Shown in pieces: positions 8,906 to 18,795 of a stretch of 64,000 nucleotides of DNA. The first letter of the stretch is position 1. The number at the start of each line of letters is the position of its first letter. Both the position numbers and the translations under genes were made by a program. The notes beneath the pieces are model-generated. The model made no database searches. It saw only the letters and a list, made by a program, of their open reading frames with translations, and was not told the origin of the DNA. The stretch lies in assembly GCA_030427905.1 (NCBI GenBank), contig JAUICL010000001.1, positions 744,001 through 808,000 of the forward strand. Direction: 5' to 3'. The stretch comes from Bacteroidia bacterium (GTDB lineage: Bacteria; Bacteroidota; Bacteroidia; Flavobacteriales_D; Cryomorphaceae).

Positions 8906-9363
8906 ATTTAAGATTTAGTTAAGATTTACTGAAAGAAACTCCAGCGTGATGACTTCAAAAATAATCAGTTCAAGATATTCTTCGACGTTTTGATCAAGAA
9001 GAATTAATCTAATATTAAGTCTCAAGTTGGAGTTTCATAAAACAATTGAGTTCAAAACTTCTTCAAAGAAATTTCAACTTGCTTGAAATTGGCAGGAGTG
9101 ATTGCCTGAAAAACATGTTGATTCAACTTCGTGAGTCGCAAGGTTGTTCATCATTGAAGCTGTTGTTTAACTGGAATCCATGAATTCTGAACTACTTATG
9201 ATGGTGATTGTAAATCTACTTGTTCAAGTTGGCAATGTCCTAGTAAGCATATGGGATATACCACGGAAATGAGAATTGGAATCCTAATCATCAAGTGATT
9301 TTTATTCAACCGGTTTTTATCTCTTGAAGCTATTATCTTTGTTAGGCAAGAAAAATAATTGAT
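8906..9363. other. Divergent intergenic region rich in TTCAA/TTGAA
   Basis: This 458 bp stretch separates two divergently transcribed T9SS cargo genes and holds no supportable gene. It is AT-rich and contains eleven TTCAA or TTGAA pentamers between 8954 and 9328, including the inverted pair TTCAACTTGCTTGAA at 9073-9087. The density is well above what base composition predicts, so these may be binding sites for a shared regulator. Only the promoter element at 9334-9341 is otherwise recognisable. Confidence 0.5.
9334..9341 (+). promoter_or_regulatory. Bacteroidota -7 element for the 9364 gene
   Basis: TATCTTTG matches TAnnTTTG and lies 22 nt before the ATG at 9364. No good -33 TTTG stands at the usual spacing. 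Confidence 0.55.
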
Positions 9364-10035
9364 ATGAAGAAAATTTACTTAGTTCTATTGCTGTTTGTGA
9401 GTCATTTTAGTTTTGCTCAAATAGCAATCAACCCTGATGCAGTATACGTGGATGGAGTGACAGCAGATATGTTTGAAGGAGTAGGATATGCTGATGTTAC
9501 AAATGGATATGGCGAAGAGCTTAATCTTACATGGCAAAGAACAATAATTGAAATGACTGAAGGTTGGACCGTTGCTGTATGTGATTTGGTACAGTGCTAC
9601 TTAACGCACGTTTCAACTCAGAGTTTCGATATTCCAGCTGGCGGTTCAGGTGATATGGATGTACACGCTTACCCTAATGATGTAGATGGAAGTGCCATCA
9701 TACAAGTAGACGTGTTTAAAACAGATGACCCGGATAATACTGATTACCACGCATCAGCTATATATTACTTCAATCAACTATCGGGCGTTGCTGAAAGACT
9801 CAATGAAGCAATTACCGTTTTCCCGAACCCTACGGTTAACTTTTTTGAAATTGGTGCTCCTGAAAAAGTGGCGCTTGTTGATATCTATTCTGTAGATGGA
9901 AAACTAGTGCGACGAGTTAAAACTGCAGGAAACAGCCGTGTAGATGTTTCCGATCTTAACTCAGGTAATTACATTCTTAGATTGATGGATGCTGAAGAAA
10001 ACATCGTTTCTTCAAATATTCTTTCCAAGAACTAA
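9364..10035 (+). CDS. Small T9SS type A-sorted secreted protein
   Basis: The 223-residue protein has a signal peptide (MKKIYLVLLLFVSHFSFAQ), a short beta-rich central domain (about residues 20-140) with two nearby cysteines (VAVCDLVQCY), and a C-terminal T9SS type A sorting domain from about residue 150 (ITVFPNPTVNFFEI, then VDIYSVDGKLV and GNYILRL). The central part resembles an immunoglobulin-like or cupredoxin-like fold rather than an enzyme; I do not recognise it. The gene is monocistronic, with a promoter element upstream and a terminator downstream. It will depend on T9SS for export. Confidence 0.85.
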   Translation: MKKIYLVLLLFVSHFSFAQIAINPDAVYVDGVTADMFEGVGYADVTNGYGEELNLTWQRTIIEMTEGWTVAVCDLVQCYLTHVSTQSFDIPAGGSGDMDVHAYPNDVDGSAIIQVDVFKTDDPDNTDYHASAIYYFNQLSGVAERLNEAITVFPNPTVNFFEIGAPEKVALVDIYSVDGKLVRRVKTAGNSRVDVSDLNSGNYILRLMDAEENIVSSNILSKN

Positions 10036-10057
10036 GAGCGCGATTCTCAAAATATTT

Positions 10058-10086
10058 AAGGCCAGTCATTGACTGGCCTTTTTTAT
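10058..10086. terminator. Bidirectional terminator between convergent genes
   Basis: AAGGCCAGTCA pairs with TGACTGGCCTT and is followed by T-rich sequence on the plus strand. It overlaps the last codons of the sirtuin gene and likely serves the 9364 gene. Confidence 0.85.
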
Positions 10087-10781
10087 TTGAAGGTGTTCGA
10101 TAGTATCGAGTCCAGTTCTTCTATGGCTTCTGTTGCCGGTTTTTGAATATGATGGAAGGGTTTGGTGGATGCAAAAGAAATAGGGCTTGGATCTACCAGT
10201 ACTATCGGACAGTTTTCGCGTGTGATGTAAGCCAAACCTGCTGCAGGGTATACATTAAGTGACGTGCCTATAACAATGAGCATATCAGCATTTCTGACAA
10301 TTGGTTCGGCATCTGCAATAGCTGGAACCATTTCACCAAACCATACAATGTTAGGGCGTAGTTGGTATTTTTTTGGACTCAATTGCCCTAGCTCCAATCC
10401 ATTTTCAGGCATGGGGGCTATATAGCTTGCATCATACTCGCATCGGCAAGTGGTCAAGCTGCCGTGTAGGTGAAGGATGTTGGAAGATCCACCGCGTTCA
10501 TGGAGATCGTCCACATTTTGTGTGATGATTTGAACATCATACCGGTCTTCTAAGGCTGCTAGAAATAGATGAGCACGGTTGGGCTCTACTTCTCGAAGCT
10601 GAGCAAAGCGCGCGTTATAAAAATCGAGAACCATCTGCGGATTCTGCCTCCAAGCTTCGGGTGTCGCAACTTCTTCAATTCTGTATTTTTCCCACAGACC
10701 GTCGTTGTCGCGAAAAGTGCTCAAACCACTCTCAGCGCTGATTCCCGATCCGGTCAGAATGGCAATCCTTTTTTTAGCCAT
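10083..10781 (-). CDS. SIR2-family NAD-dependent protein deacylase, lacking the second zinc Cys pair
   Basis: The 232-residue protein carries the sirtuin NAD-binding motifs: GSGISAESGLSTFRDNDGLW at about residues 11-30, QNVDDLHERGG with the catalytic-region His of HLHG, and IVIGTSLNVYPAAGL near the C-terminus. It would remove acyl groups from lysines using NAD. The usual two CxxC zinc pairs are not intact: only CRC is present after the His and no second pair is found before RPNIVWFGE. Flavobacterial relatives I know of also lack these cysteines, so this is probably a lineage variant and not damage. The gene stands alone, convergent to a T9SS cargo gene and divergent from ruvA. Confidence 0.93.
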   Translation of the reverse strand: MAKKRIAILTGSGISAESGLSTFRDNDGLWEKYRIEEVATPEAWRQNPQMVLDFYNARFAQLREVEPNRAHLFLAALEDRYDVQIITQNVDDLHERGGSSNILHLHGSLTTCRCEYDASYIAPMPENGLELGQLSPKKYQLRPNIVWFGEMVPAIADAEPIVRNADMLIVIGTSLNVYPAAGLAYITRENCPIVLVDPSPISFASTKPFHHIQKPATEAIEELDSILSNTFK

Positions 10782-10808
10782 AATTCATTTGATTTTAAGG
10801 ATGCTATC

Positions 10809-10816
10809 CAAAAGTA
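10809..10816 (-). promoter_or_regulatory. Bacteroidota -7 element for the sirtuin gene
   Basis: On the minus strand TACTTTTG matches TAnnTTTG and lies 27 nt before the ATG at 10781. Confidence 0.45.
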
Positions 10817-10901
10817 GATTTTTACATTTAGGCCCCCTTAAAAAAAGCAAATTTAGGCTGAGAGCACATTTAACTTTTCTAAATGTGGCAAATACGATTT
10901 C

Positions 10902-11486
10902 ATGATTGAATATATAAAAGGGCAGCTCGTGAGCAGAACGCCCACATCTGGTGTGGTAGAAGTGCAAGGAATAGGATATACGTTTCAAAATAGCTTGCAC
11001 ACATTCGAAGAACTATCCCAGCAAAAGACGGTACAGGTTTTTATCCATACCGTTATTCGCGAAGACGCGCATACGTTGTTTGGATTTGCCAATGAAGTAG
11101 AGCGAACGATGTTTCGTCACTTGATATCGGTTTCGGGTATTGGACCTTCGTCGGCTATGGCAGCTCTTTCGAGTTTTAGGCCTTCCGAACTACAAGATGC
11201 TATCGTTCAGGGCGATGTAGGTAGTTTGAAGAAGATCAAAGGAATAGGCGCAAAGTCTGCCGAGCGAATAATCGTGGATCTCCGAGATAAAATTGGTGTC
11301 GGGGAAATGAATTTTGATATTTTTGGCGGCCAAAGCAATACCTTGAGGGCCGAAGCGTTAAAGGCACTGGGAAATTTAGGTTTCGATCAGCGCAAAGCGC
11401 AAAAAGTGGTTGATAATATACTCGCCGAATCGGATGATTCTCTGAGTATTGAAGAATTAATTAAGCAAAGTTTAAAGAGCTTATAG
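10902..11486 (+). CDS. ruvA: Holliday junction DNA-binding protein RuvA
   Basis: RuvA is the tetramer that holds the four-way junction and recruits RuvB. At 194 residues it is the normal length. The N-terminal OB domain (MIEYIKGQLVSRTPTSGVVE) is followed by two helix-hairpin-helix motifs (ISVSGIGPSSAMAAL and IKGIGAKSAERIIVDL) and the C-terminal domain III that contacts RuvB (AEALKALGNLGFDQRKAQ). The start ATG matches the conserved N-terminus. sprA begins 16 nt after its TAG stop, in the same reading frame, a ruvA-sprA arrangement that I believe recurs in Bacteroidota. Confidence 0.97.
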   Translation: MIEYIKGQLVSRTPTSGVVEVQGIGYTFQNSLHTFEELSQQKTVQVFIHTVIREDAHTLFGFANEVERTMFRHLISVSGIGPSSAMAALSSFRPSELQDAIVQGDVGSLKKIKGIGAKSAERIIVDLRDKIGVGEMNFDIFGGQSNTLRAEALKALGNLGFDQRKAQKVVDNILAESDDSLSIEELIKQSLKSL

Positions 11487-11501
11487 CTCATTAGCTGGGA
11501 T

Positions 11502-14500
11502 TTGAGTTTACGGTTTCGAAATAGCTGGCGGCTGGTCGCTGTTGCTGCCTTGGTGTTTTTGGTGTGGTCTAGTGATGCGGGTAAACCTGCGCTCAACCCC
11601 AATGTGGTCAACCTGCCAGAATTTGTCGTGCTTCCGGTGGATTCACCCGAAGTAGATCTTCCTTTTCCAATCGAAGATGGTGTGAACCCCTACGCTTCAG
11701 GTAGTGGAAGAATCAATCTCACCGATCCTAATAATGTTGAGAATGTGATAGAGTACGATCCCGAAACGGGGAAGTACTACTTCTATCAGCGCATTGGTAA
11801 TTCGATCGATTATCGTAACCCGACGGTTATGAACTTCGATGAATACATGGCTTATGTCAACCAAAAATCGGTTAAGGAGTATTGGGATCAAATGCGGGTT
11901 GATGATCAAGTTGCAAATGACGAATCTTCGGGACCTGATCCATTTCGTCCGAGTATCCAAATAAACAACAAGGCTTTCGACCGAATATTTGGTGGAAATA
12001 CTGTTGACATCCGTCCGCAGGGTACAGCCGAACTTACTTTTGGTGCAAACATCAATAAGAACGAGAATCCACAGATACCGGTTAATCAGCGAACGATTAC
12101 CACCTTCAACTTCGATCAAAGGATTCAGTTGAATGTAGTTGGGCATATTGGTGATAAGCTCAAGTTGAGTACCAATTACAACACAGAAGCGACCTTCGAC
12201 TTTGAAAACCAAACCAAAATTGAATACACCGGTTACGAAGACGAGATCATCCAAAAGATAGAAGCCGGTAACGTGAGCATGCCTTTGAACAACTCTCTGA
12301 TCTCAGGATCGCAGAGTTTGTTTGGTATTAAGACAGAGCTCAAATTCGGTCGATTGACGGCAACTACCTTGTTCTCACAAGAAAGAGGTCAGAAAAAGGA
12401 AATCAACGTTCAAGGTGGAGCGCAAACCCAGGATTTTGAAATATCGGTAGACAACTACGAAGCCAACAGGCACTACTTCCTGAGTGGGTACTTTAGAGCA
12501 AACTACGATCGCGCCATGCGTAATTTGCCCGTAGTAAACTCGGGAGTTCAGATTACGCGTATTGAAGTATGGGTCGTTAACCAGACGGCAAATGTCGAAG
12601 AGACCAGAAACGTAATTGGTTTTACGGACCTTGGGGAAGACGAAGACTATCAGAATCCAGCTAACAACCTGCCCATAGGTGATAATCCGCTTAACGATTA
12701 TCCTAACAACGCTCAAAACCAGTTGTACTCGATCATGAATGGCGACCCGCAGATTCGTGGGTTTTCGCAATCATCCCAAGCATTGGCCAATTTGGGTTTG
12801 ATTAACGGGCGAGACTTCGAGCGTTTGAGCAATGCCCGTCAGCTTAGCCCAAATGAGTATACCTTCAACGAAAGACTCGGTTTTATCTCCCTAAATCAGG
12901 CGCTGAACAATGCTGAGGTTCTAGCGGTTTCATACCAATATACCTTGAATGGCGCCACTTACCAAGTTGGAGACCTTTCTAATGATGGATTTACATCGCC
13001 AGATGCGCTTTACTTGAAACTCTTGAAATCTACGGTAGTTGACGTGAAAAACCCCATGTGGGATTTGATGATGAAAAACGTCTACTCATTGGGTGCGTAC
13101 CAGGTAAATAGCCAGGAGTTTAGATTGAATGTATGGTACAACGACCCTCAAGAAGGGGTGGAAGTGCCGGTGATTCCAGAACCAGAAATTCAAGACACAC
13201 CTTTGCTACAAGTGTTTGAGCTTGATAAGTTGGATCAGAACGGAAACTCACAAGCAGATGGGCGTTTTGACTTTGTAGATCAAGCTGCAACCGAAGGGGG
13301 TACCATCAATTCCCAAAATGGTAGGGTGTACTTCCCTGTCATAGAACCGTTCGGTTCCCACCTTGAAGAAGTGCTTTCGGATGCAGGCGTATCCGATAGC
13401 CGTATTGAATCAATAGCCTATCCACAGCTTTATGACTCTACGAAAGTTGTGGCCCAGCAAAACTTTCTATACCTCAATCGGTTCTCGCTGAAAGGAAGTT
13501 ACCGATCGGCATCGTCAGATGAGATTGCCTTGAATGCCCTGAACATTCCACAAGGAGCTGTACAAGTAACCGCTGGTGGTGTGGCTTTGGTGGAAAACCA
13601 AGACTTTACAGTAGATTACAACTTGGGGCGTGTGAAAATCTTGAATACGGGGCTCCTGGAGTCGCAAACACCAATCAAGATTACTGTAGAATCCAACACC
13701 TTATTTAGTATCCAGACAAGGAGGTTGATGGGAGCCCGCTTTGATTATCGATTCAACGATGATTTTGTGATTGGGGGTACCATTATGAACTTAAATGAGC
13801 GGCCTCTGACCCAAAAAGTAAATATTGGTGACGAGCCAATGAACAACACTCTTTGGGGTCTTGATGCACATTACCAAGATGAGTCTCGCTTTTTGACCGA
13901 TGTGGTAGACGCCTTACCATTCATAAGCACAAAGGAAAAGTCTACCATTGACGCCAGCGTTGAATTTGCCCACCTTATACCGGGCCACAACAAAGCCGTA
14001 GGTAGAGAAGGTAATGCCTATATCGACGACTTTGAAGGAACTGTAAGTTTGATCGACCTGAGAAACTTTGCTTCATGGGGACTCGCTTCTATTCCACAAT
14101 TCCAACCCGACTTATTTCCAGAAGCGTCGCTTACGAATGATCGAGTGCAAGGCTACAACAGAGCAAAAATGGCTTGGTACGTGCTCGACCCGCTCTTCTT
14201 TAGAAACGACAACATCACCCCTGACAATATCAACCCCGACAGGCACTACCAAAGGGAAGTAACCGAAAATGAAGTCTTCCCAGACAGGGAGCTGCCAGCG
14301 GGCACACCAGCCAACATCGCAACCCTTGATTTGAGCTTCTTCCCGAACGAGAGGGGGCCGTATAACTACGACGCCGAGGGATCAGCTTTTTCGGATGGTA
14401 TCGATCCAGGTACAGGAGAATTAAACTCGCCTGAGTCAAGGTGGGGTGGTGTGCAAAGAGCCATCAACACCACTGATTTTGAGCAGACCAACGTTGAGTT

Positions 14501-17500
14501 TATCCAGTTTTGGATCATGGACCCGTACAACACCGACAACAGAAACTTTCTGGGTACATCGGGTAACAATGATGGGAAGTTGATTGTAAATATTGGTAAT
14601 GTTTCGGAAGATGTGCTCCGAGATGGACAGATGTCCTTTGAGAATGGACTGCCTATTGATCCAGCTAATCCAAATGGGCTACTCACTGATACAACCAATT
14701 GGGCTCGAGTACCGATCACACAGAGCATTGTAAATGCCTTTGACAATACCACAAATTCCAACGCTACTCAAGATGTTGGTTTTGATGGATTTGACGATCC
14801 AGGTGAGCGTGCCTACTTCGATGAATTCCTTCAGCGAATGGCGGCTCTGCCGGGTATCGATCCAGCCGTATTGAGCGCTGCTACCAGTGACCCATCAACC
14901 GATAACTTCCACTACTACCGTGGATCAGATTACGACAATCAAGGACTTGATATCCTTGAGCGATACAAGCGGTTTAATGGATTTGAAGGAAACTCGATCA
15001 CCACGCAAGATAGTCCGGAAGATTACCCTACTCAGGCTACCACACTTCCTACTACCGAAGATGTAAACCAAGACTTGACACTGGGTGAAGCAGAATCGTA
15101 TTTCCAATATGAGATTGACATGCCTGATCCGCAAGGAGATCCAGGAAGCTGGCAAGTTGGAAATAACTATATCACCGATGTAGTCGATGGAATTGCTTCG
15201 GATGGAAGACAGGTAAAGTGGTATCAGTTTAAGATTCCCGTGCGAGAAGGGAAATCTGTAAACAACATCCAAGACTTACGATCTATTCGTTTTATGCGTC
15301 TGGTTACCACTGGATTTGAAACCCCAGTAGTTCTGCGTTTTGCGCGTCTTGAATTGATTAGAGGGGAGTGGAGACGCTACTCTGAATCACTGCGCGAAGG
15401 AGAGTTTATTCCGGGTGGGCCTGGAGAAACAGAGTTTGACATTTTAGCTGTTAACATTGAAGAGAACAGCCAACGGGTACCGCTTAACTATGTAACTCCT
15501 CCTGGAATATCTCGAGAAATAGATGCGGGTACGGCTAACTTGAGAAGTTTGAATGAGCAGTCGCTGGTATTGCGTGTTCGTAACCTAGGAGATGGTGATG
15601 CGCGTGCAGCCTTCAGGGCCTTGAATATTGACATGCGACAGTACGGAAATCTCGAAATGTTTATTCACGGCGAATCCCTTGATTTAGACAATTTGATATC
15701 CTTCGCAGACGTGACAGTTTTCGTCCGTCTAGGATCGGATTTTGATCAGAACTTCTACGAATACGAGATTCCAGTTATTCCAACTGACCTGAATGCTTCG
15801 AGCACCCCAGATAATATCTGGCCCGAAGGCAATAACATGAAGATAGAGTTCGATAAGTTGCAGAGCGCCAAAAACAGAAGAAACCAAAATGGATTTCCCG
15901 ATAATCAGATTTATCACGAAGCTGATGGCGATAGAAGAATCCGAATAAAAGGTAACCCCGTACTGAGCTCAGTTCGAACCATCATGATCGGAGTCAGAAA
16001 CCCGAACTCAAATGGTAATCCAACAAGTGGAAATATATGGGTACCAGACGATGGGTTGGCTGAAAGTGCCGAGATTTGGGTTAATGAGCTTCGGTTGACT
16101 GACTTTAATAAAGAAGGTGGATGGGCTGCCGTGGCAAGAATGAATGCTCAGCTCGCTGACTTTGGTACCCTCTCTCTCGCAGGTAATATCAGCACCCCAA
16201 ACTTTGGGTCTCTCGAAAGTCGAGTATCAGAACGGCCTCAAGAACAAACTATGGGGTACGATGCCAGCTCGAACTTGAATCTCGGGAAATTTCTTCCTGA
16301 AGAAAGTGGCGTAAAGATACCGATGTATATTGGTCAAGCTGAGCAGGTCATTATACCGAAGTTCGATCCGCTCGCGCCAGACCTGGAGCTCGAAGAAGTT
16401 TCAGAAGGCATGAGTAAAGACGAGAAGAAAGAGCTTCGCAAGAGATCGCAAACGTACACCAAGCGCCGAAGTATAAACTTTACCAATGTCCGTAAAGAGC
16501 GTACCAATCCCGACAAGAAACCTAAGGTTTACGATGTCGAAAACTTGAACGCCACCTTTGCATATAGTGACCGACATTACTACGATGTCAATACGGCATT
16601 TGATAATCAACGACAATACCGATTTGGTATCGGGTACAATTTCAACGCCAAGCCGAAGAATTACAAACCATTTGCTACAAGTAAGTTCCTTAGGAAGTCT
16701 GATTATTTCGCATTGATCCGAGATTTCAACTTTACCTTACTTCCTAAAAATCTTTCGTTCCGTTCGGAAATAAACCGAATGTATAACGAGCAACAGTTCC
16801 AGAACAGCAGCGACGTTTTCGAATTTGAACAACCTGTTCTATTTACCAAAACCTTCAACTGGACGCGTACCTACGACGTTCAGCACGATCTTACCAAGTC
16901 TATCCGCTTAACCTATAGTGCAAACAATCTCTCTTTCATTGAAGAAGGTTATGGGCGAGTAGATCGGGATGATAGATCATCCTACCGGGCGCACCGAGAT
17001 ACCATCTGGGAAAGTATTTTGAAGTTCGGTGAGAACGTCAATTTTAATCAAGCTGTATCTGCAAACTACAAAGTTCCAATCGATAAGATTCCGGCACTCG
17101 ATTGGGTAAGTACCGATTTGAGATATACGGGAAGCTACAATTGGCAGCGCGCACCTTTCAGCCAAGATACCCTTGGAAACACAATTCAGAACGCCCGCAC
17201 CATGTCTATTAACGGGCAGCTGAATATGATCACGCTGTATAACAAGATAGGTTACTTCAAAGAAGTCAACCAGAAGTTCCAGCGGATGAGCCGGTCGAGT
17301 GGACGGAGCCTGACGCAATCGAAATCCGGTAAGAAAGGAGATGATGACGACGATCAGGATGCTGTCAAAAAAGAAGATGACAAGGACCGGATCAATCCAG
17401 TAGATTATCTAGCCAAGTTGCTGATGAGTTTTAAAAACTTAAGTGTTGTATATACCCAGAATGAAGGAACCATGCTGCCAGGATACAACCAAGGAAGCAA

Positions 17501-18776
17501 TATTCTAGGGATGAATCCCGGATTTACAGCGCCTGGATTTGGTTTTGTTATGGGGCATCAATACGACAATTTTAATCAACAGGCTGCGCTGAACGGTTGG
17601 TTGGTCGATAACCCCTACATCAACCAGCAGTACATGACCACCTATACGGAAGACTTCAATATCCGGTTGAATTTGGAGCCGCTTCCCAACTTTAGGATAG
17701 AATTGAATGCCCTTCGAAGCAAGAGTCTAAACGATGGTTCTTTCTTCCGATTCAATGATGATCTCCAACAATATCTCGAAGAAAGCCGATTTGAATCGGG
17801 TAGTTTCAGTATTTCGATGCTTGCTTGGAATACGATCTGGGAGAAAGATGTGAACAATATCAGTCCGGTTTTCGAACAGTTTAAGGATTACCGAAGCGAA
17901 ATCTCGAATAGACTGGCTGAAGAAACGGGCTATAGTGATGTAAACTCAGGTGTGGATGGGGTTTATGCGGATGGTTTTGGACCCAACTCGCAAGCTGTTA
18001 TTATCCCTGCTTTTGTTGCTGCCTATTCTGGCCAAAGTCCAGATGAAGTACACCTGAATATTGATGATTACACTATTTGGGACGCCATGAAGAACCCAAA
18101 CTGGTCAGCTAGTTATGATGGGCTCACAAAGTTCAAATTCTTCAGAAAGTTTGCACGAAACATTACGCTCGCCCACGCTTATCGATCTACCTTTAGCGTC
18201 AATAACTTTACAACCAACCTAAACGCTGGTACGGACGTAAACGGAACGCCGAACAGAGATAATTCTGAAGAGCAAAACTTCATCGCCGAAAGGCAGATAA
18301 ACACCATTACCATATCAGAGCAATTGAGTCCGCTTATTCGAGTGGATATAACATGGAACAATGCCCTGATTACCAATTTCGAGATCAACAAGAACAGAAC
18401 CCTTGCCTTCAGTACCACAAACTTCCAGCTTACAGAAAACCGAAGTGACGAAATAGTCATGGGACTCGGATACCGCTTCCCTAACGTTGGAATCAAGATT
18501 GGTGGTAAAACCCGTAAGTCTGATTTGAATGTACGTGCCGACTTGAGTATCAGAGATACCGAAGTTATAGCGCGACGTACGGATGAAGGAACAAACCAGA
18601 TCACATCAGGTCAAAACCTGATCTCGATCAAGACCGCCATTGACTACGTTATATCAGATCGGTTGAATATTCGGGCGTTCTACGATCACCAGATCAATAA
18701 GCCGAAAGTTTCTATATCATTCCCTACGTCCAATATAAATACTGGTATATCTTTGCGCTTTACTCTAACACAATAA
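11502..18776 (+). CDS. sprA: T9SS outer-membrane translocon protein SprA
   Basis: SprA forms the giant single-chain outer-membrane pore through which T9SS cargo, including gliding adhesins, leaves the periplasm. The 2424-residue length fits the family. It begins with a signal peptide-like stretch (SWRLVAVAALVFLVW), continues with the SprA plug/barrel sequence (DPFRPSIQINNKAFDRIFGG, VDIRPQGTAELTFG, TFNFDQRIQLNVVGHIGDKL) and ends in a barrel strand (INTGISLRFTLTQ). A charged Asp/Glu/Lys loop lies around residues 1945-1965. The only plausible start is TTG at 11502, because the stop of ruvA is in frame 16 nt upstream. Four T9SS cargo proteins in this window would use it. Confidence 0.97.
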   Translation: MSLRFRNSWRLVAVAALVFLVWSSDAGKPALNPNVVNLPEFVVLPVDSPEVDLPFPIEDGVNPYASGSGRINLTDPNNVENVIEYDPETGKYYFYQRIGNSIDYRNPTVMNFDEYMAYVNQKSVKEYWDQMRVDDQVANDESSGPDPFRPSIQINNKAFDRIFGGNTVDIRPQGTAELTFGANINKNENPQIPVNQRTITTFNFDQRIQLNVVGHIGDKLKLSTNYNTEATFDFENQTKIEYTGYEDEIIQKIEAGNVSMPLNNSLISGSQSLFGIKTELKFGRLTATTLFSQERGQKKEINVQGGAQTQDFEISVDNYEANRHYFLSGYFRANYDRAMRNLPVVNSGVQITRIEVWVVNQTANVEETRNVIGFTDLGEDEDYQNPANNLPIGDNPLNDYPNNAQNQLYSIMNGDPQIRGFSQSSQALANLGLINGRDFERLSNARQLSPNEYTFNERLGFISLNQALNNAEVLAVSYQYTLNGATYQVGDLSNDGFTSPDALYLKLLKSTVVDVKNPMWDLMMKNVYSLGAYQVNSQEFRLNVWYNDPQEGVEVPVIPEPEIQDTPLLQVFELDKLDQNGNSQADGRFDFVDQAATEGGTINSQNGRVYFPVIEPFGSHLEEVLSDAGVSDSRIESIAYPQLYDSTKVVAQQNFLYLNRFSLKGSYRSASSDEIALNALNIPQGAVQVTAGGVALVENQDFTVDYNLGRVKILNTGLLESQTPIKITVESNTLFSIQTRRLMGARFDYRFNDDFVIGGTIMNLNERPLTQKVNIGDEPMNNTLWGLDAHYQDESRFLTDVVDALPFISTKEKSTIDASVEFAHLIPGHNKAVGREGNAYIDDFEGTVSLIDLRNFASWGLASIPQFQPDLFPEASLTNDRVQGYNRAKMAWYVLDPLFFRNDNITPDNINPDRHYQREVTENEVFPDRELPAGTPANIATLDLSFFPNERGPYNYDAEGSAFSDGIDPGTGELNSPESRWGGVQRAINTTDFEQTNVEFIQFWIMDPYNTDNRNFLGTSGNNDGKLIVNIGNVSEDVLRDGQMSFENGLPIDPANPNGLLTDTTNWARVPITQSIVNAFDNTTNSNATQDVGFDGFDDPGERAYFDEFLQRMAALPGIDPAVLSAATSDPSTDNFHYYRGSDYDNQGLDILERYKRFNGFEGNSITTQDSPEDYPTQATTLPTTEDVNQDLTLGEAESYFQYEIDMPDPQGDPGSWQVGNNYITDVVDGIASDGRQVKWYQFKIPVREGKSVNNIQDLRSIRFMRLVTTGFETPVVLRFARLELIRGEWRRYSESLREGEFIPGGPGETEFDILAVNIEENSQRVPLNYVTPPGISREIDAGTANLRSLNEQSLVLRVRNLGDGDARAAFRALNIDMRQYGNLEMFIHGESLDLDNLISFADVTVFVRLGSDFDQNFYEYEIPVIPTDLNASSTPDNIWPEGNNMKIEFDKLQSAKNRRNQNGFPDNQIYHEADGDRRIRIKGNPVLSSVRTIMIGVRNPNSNGNPTSGNIWVPDDGLAESAEIWVNELRLTDFNKEGGWAAVARMNAQLADFGTLSLAGNISTPNFGSLESRVSERPQEQTMGYDASSNLNLGKFLPEESGVKIPMYIGQAEQVIIPKFDPLAPDLELEEVSEGMSKDEKKELRKRSQTYTKRRSINFTNVRKERTNPDKKPKVYDVENLNATFAYSDRHYYDVNTAFDNQRQYRFGIGYNFNAKPKNYKPFATSKFLRKSDYFALIRDFNFTLLPKNLSFRSEINRMYNEQQFQNSSDVFEFEQPVLFTKTFNWTRTYDVQHDLTKSIRLTYSANNLSFIEEGYGRVDRDDRSSYRAHRDTIWESILKFGENVNFNQAVSANYKVPIDKIPALDWVSTDLRYTGSYNWQRAPFSQDTLGNTIQNARTMSINGQLNMITLYNKIGYFKEVNQKFQRMSRSSGRSLTQSKSGKKGDDDDDQDAVKKEDDKDRINPVDYLAKLLMSFKNLSVVYTQNEGTMLPGYNQGSNILGMNPGFTAPGFGFVMGHQYDNFNQQAALNGWLVDNPYINQQYMTTYTEDFNIRLNLEPLPNFRIELNALRSKSLNDGSFFRFNDDLQQYLEESRFESGSFSISMLAWNTIWEKDVNNISPVFEQFKDYRSEISNRLAEETGYSDVNSGVDGVYADGFGPNSQAVIIPAFVAAYSGQSPDEVHLNIDDYTIWDAMKNPNWSASYDGLTKFKFFRKFARNITLAHAYRSTFSVNNFTTNLNAGTDVNGTPNRDNSEEQNFIAERQINTITISEQLSPLIRVDITWNNALITNFEINKNRTLAFSTTNFQLTENRSDEIVMGLGYRFPNVGIKIGGKTRKSDLNVRADLSIRDTEVIARRTDEGTNQITSGQNLISIKTAIDYVISDRLNIRAFYDHQINKPKVSISFPTSNINTGISLRFTLTQ

Positions 18777-18795
18777 AGCTTAAACCTGAACAATT

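Noticed and set aside
11697-12770. Minus-strand ORFs inside sprA
   Set aside because: Antisense shadows of a strongly conserved gene, with low-complexity composition and no starts in promoter context.
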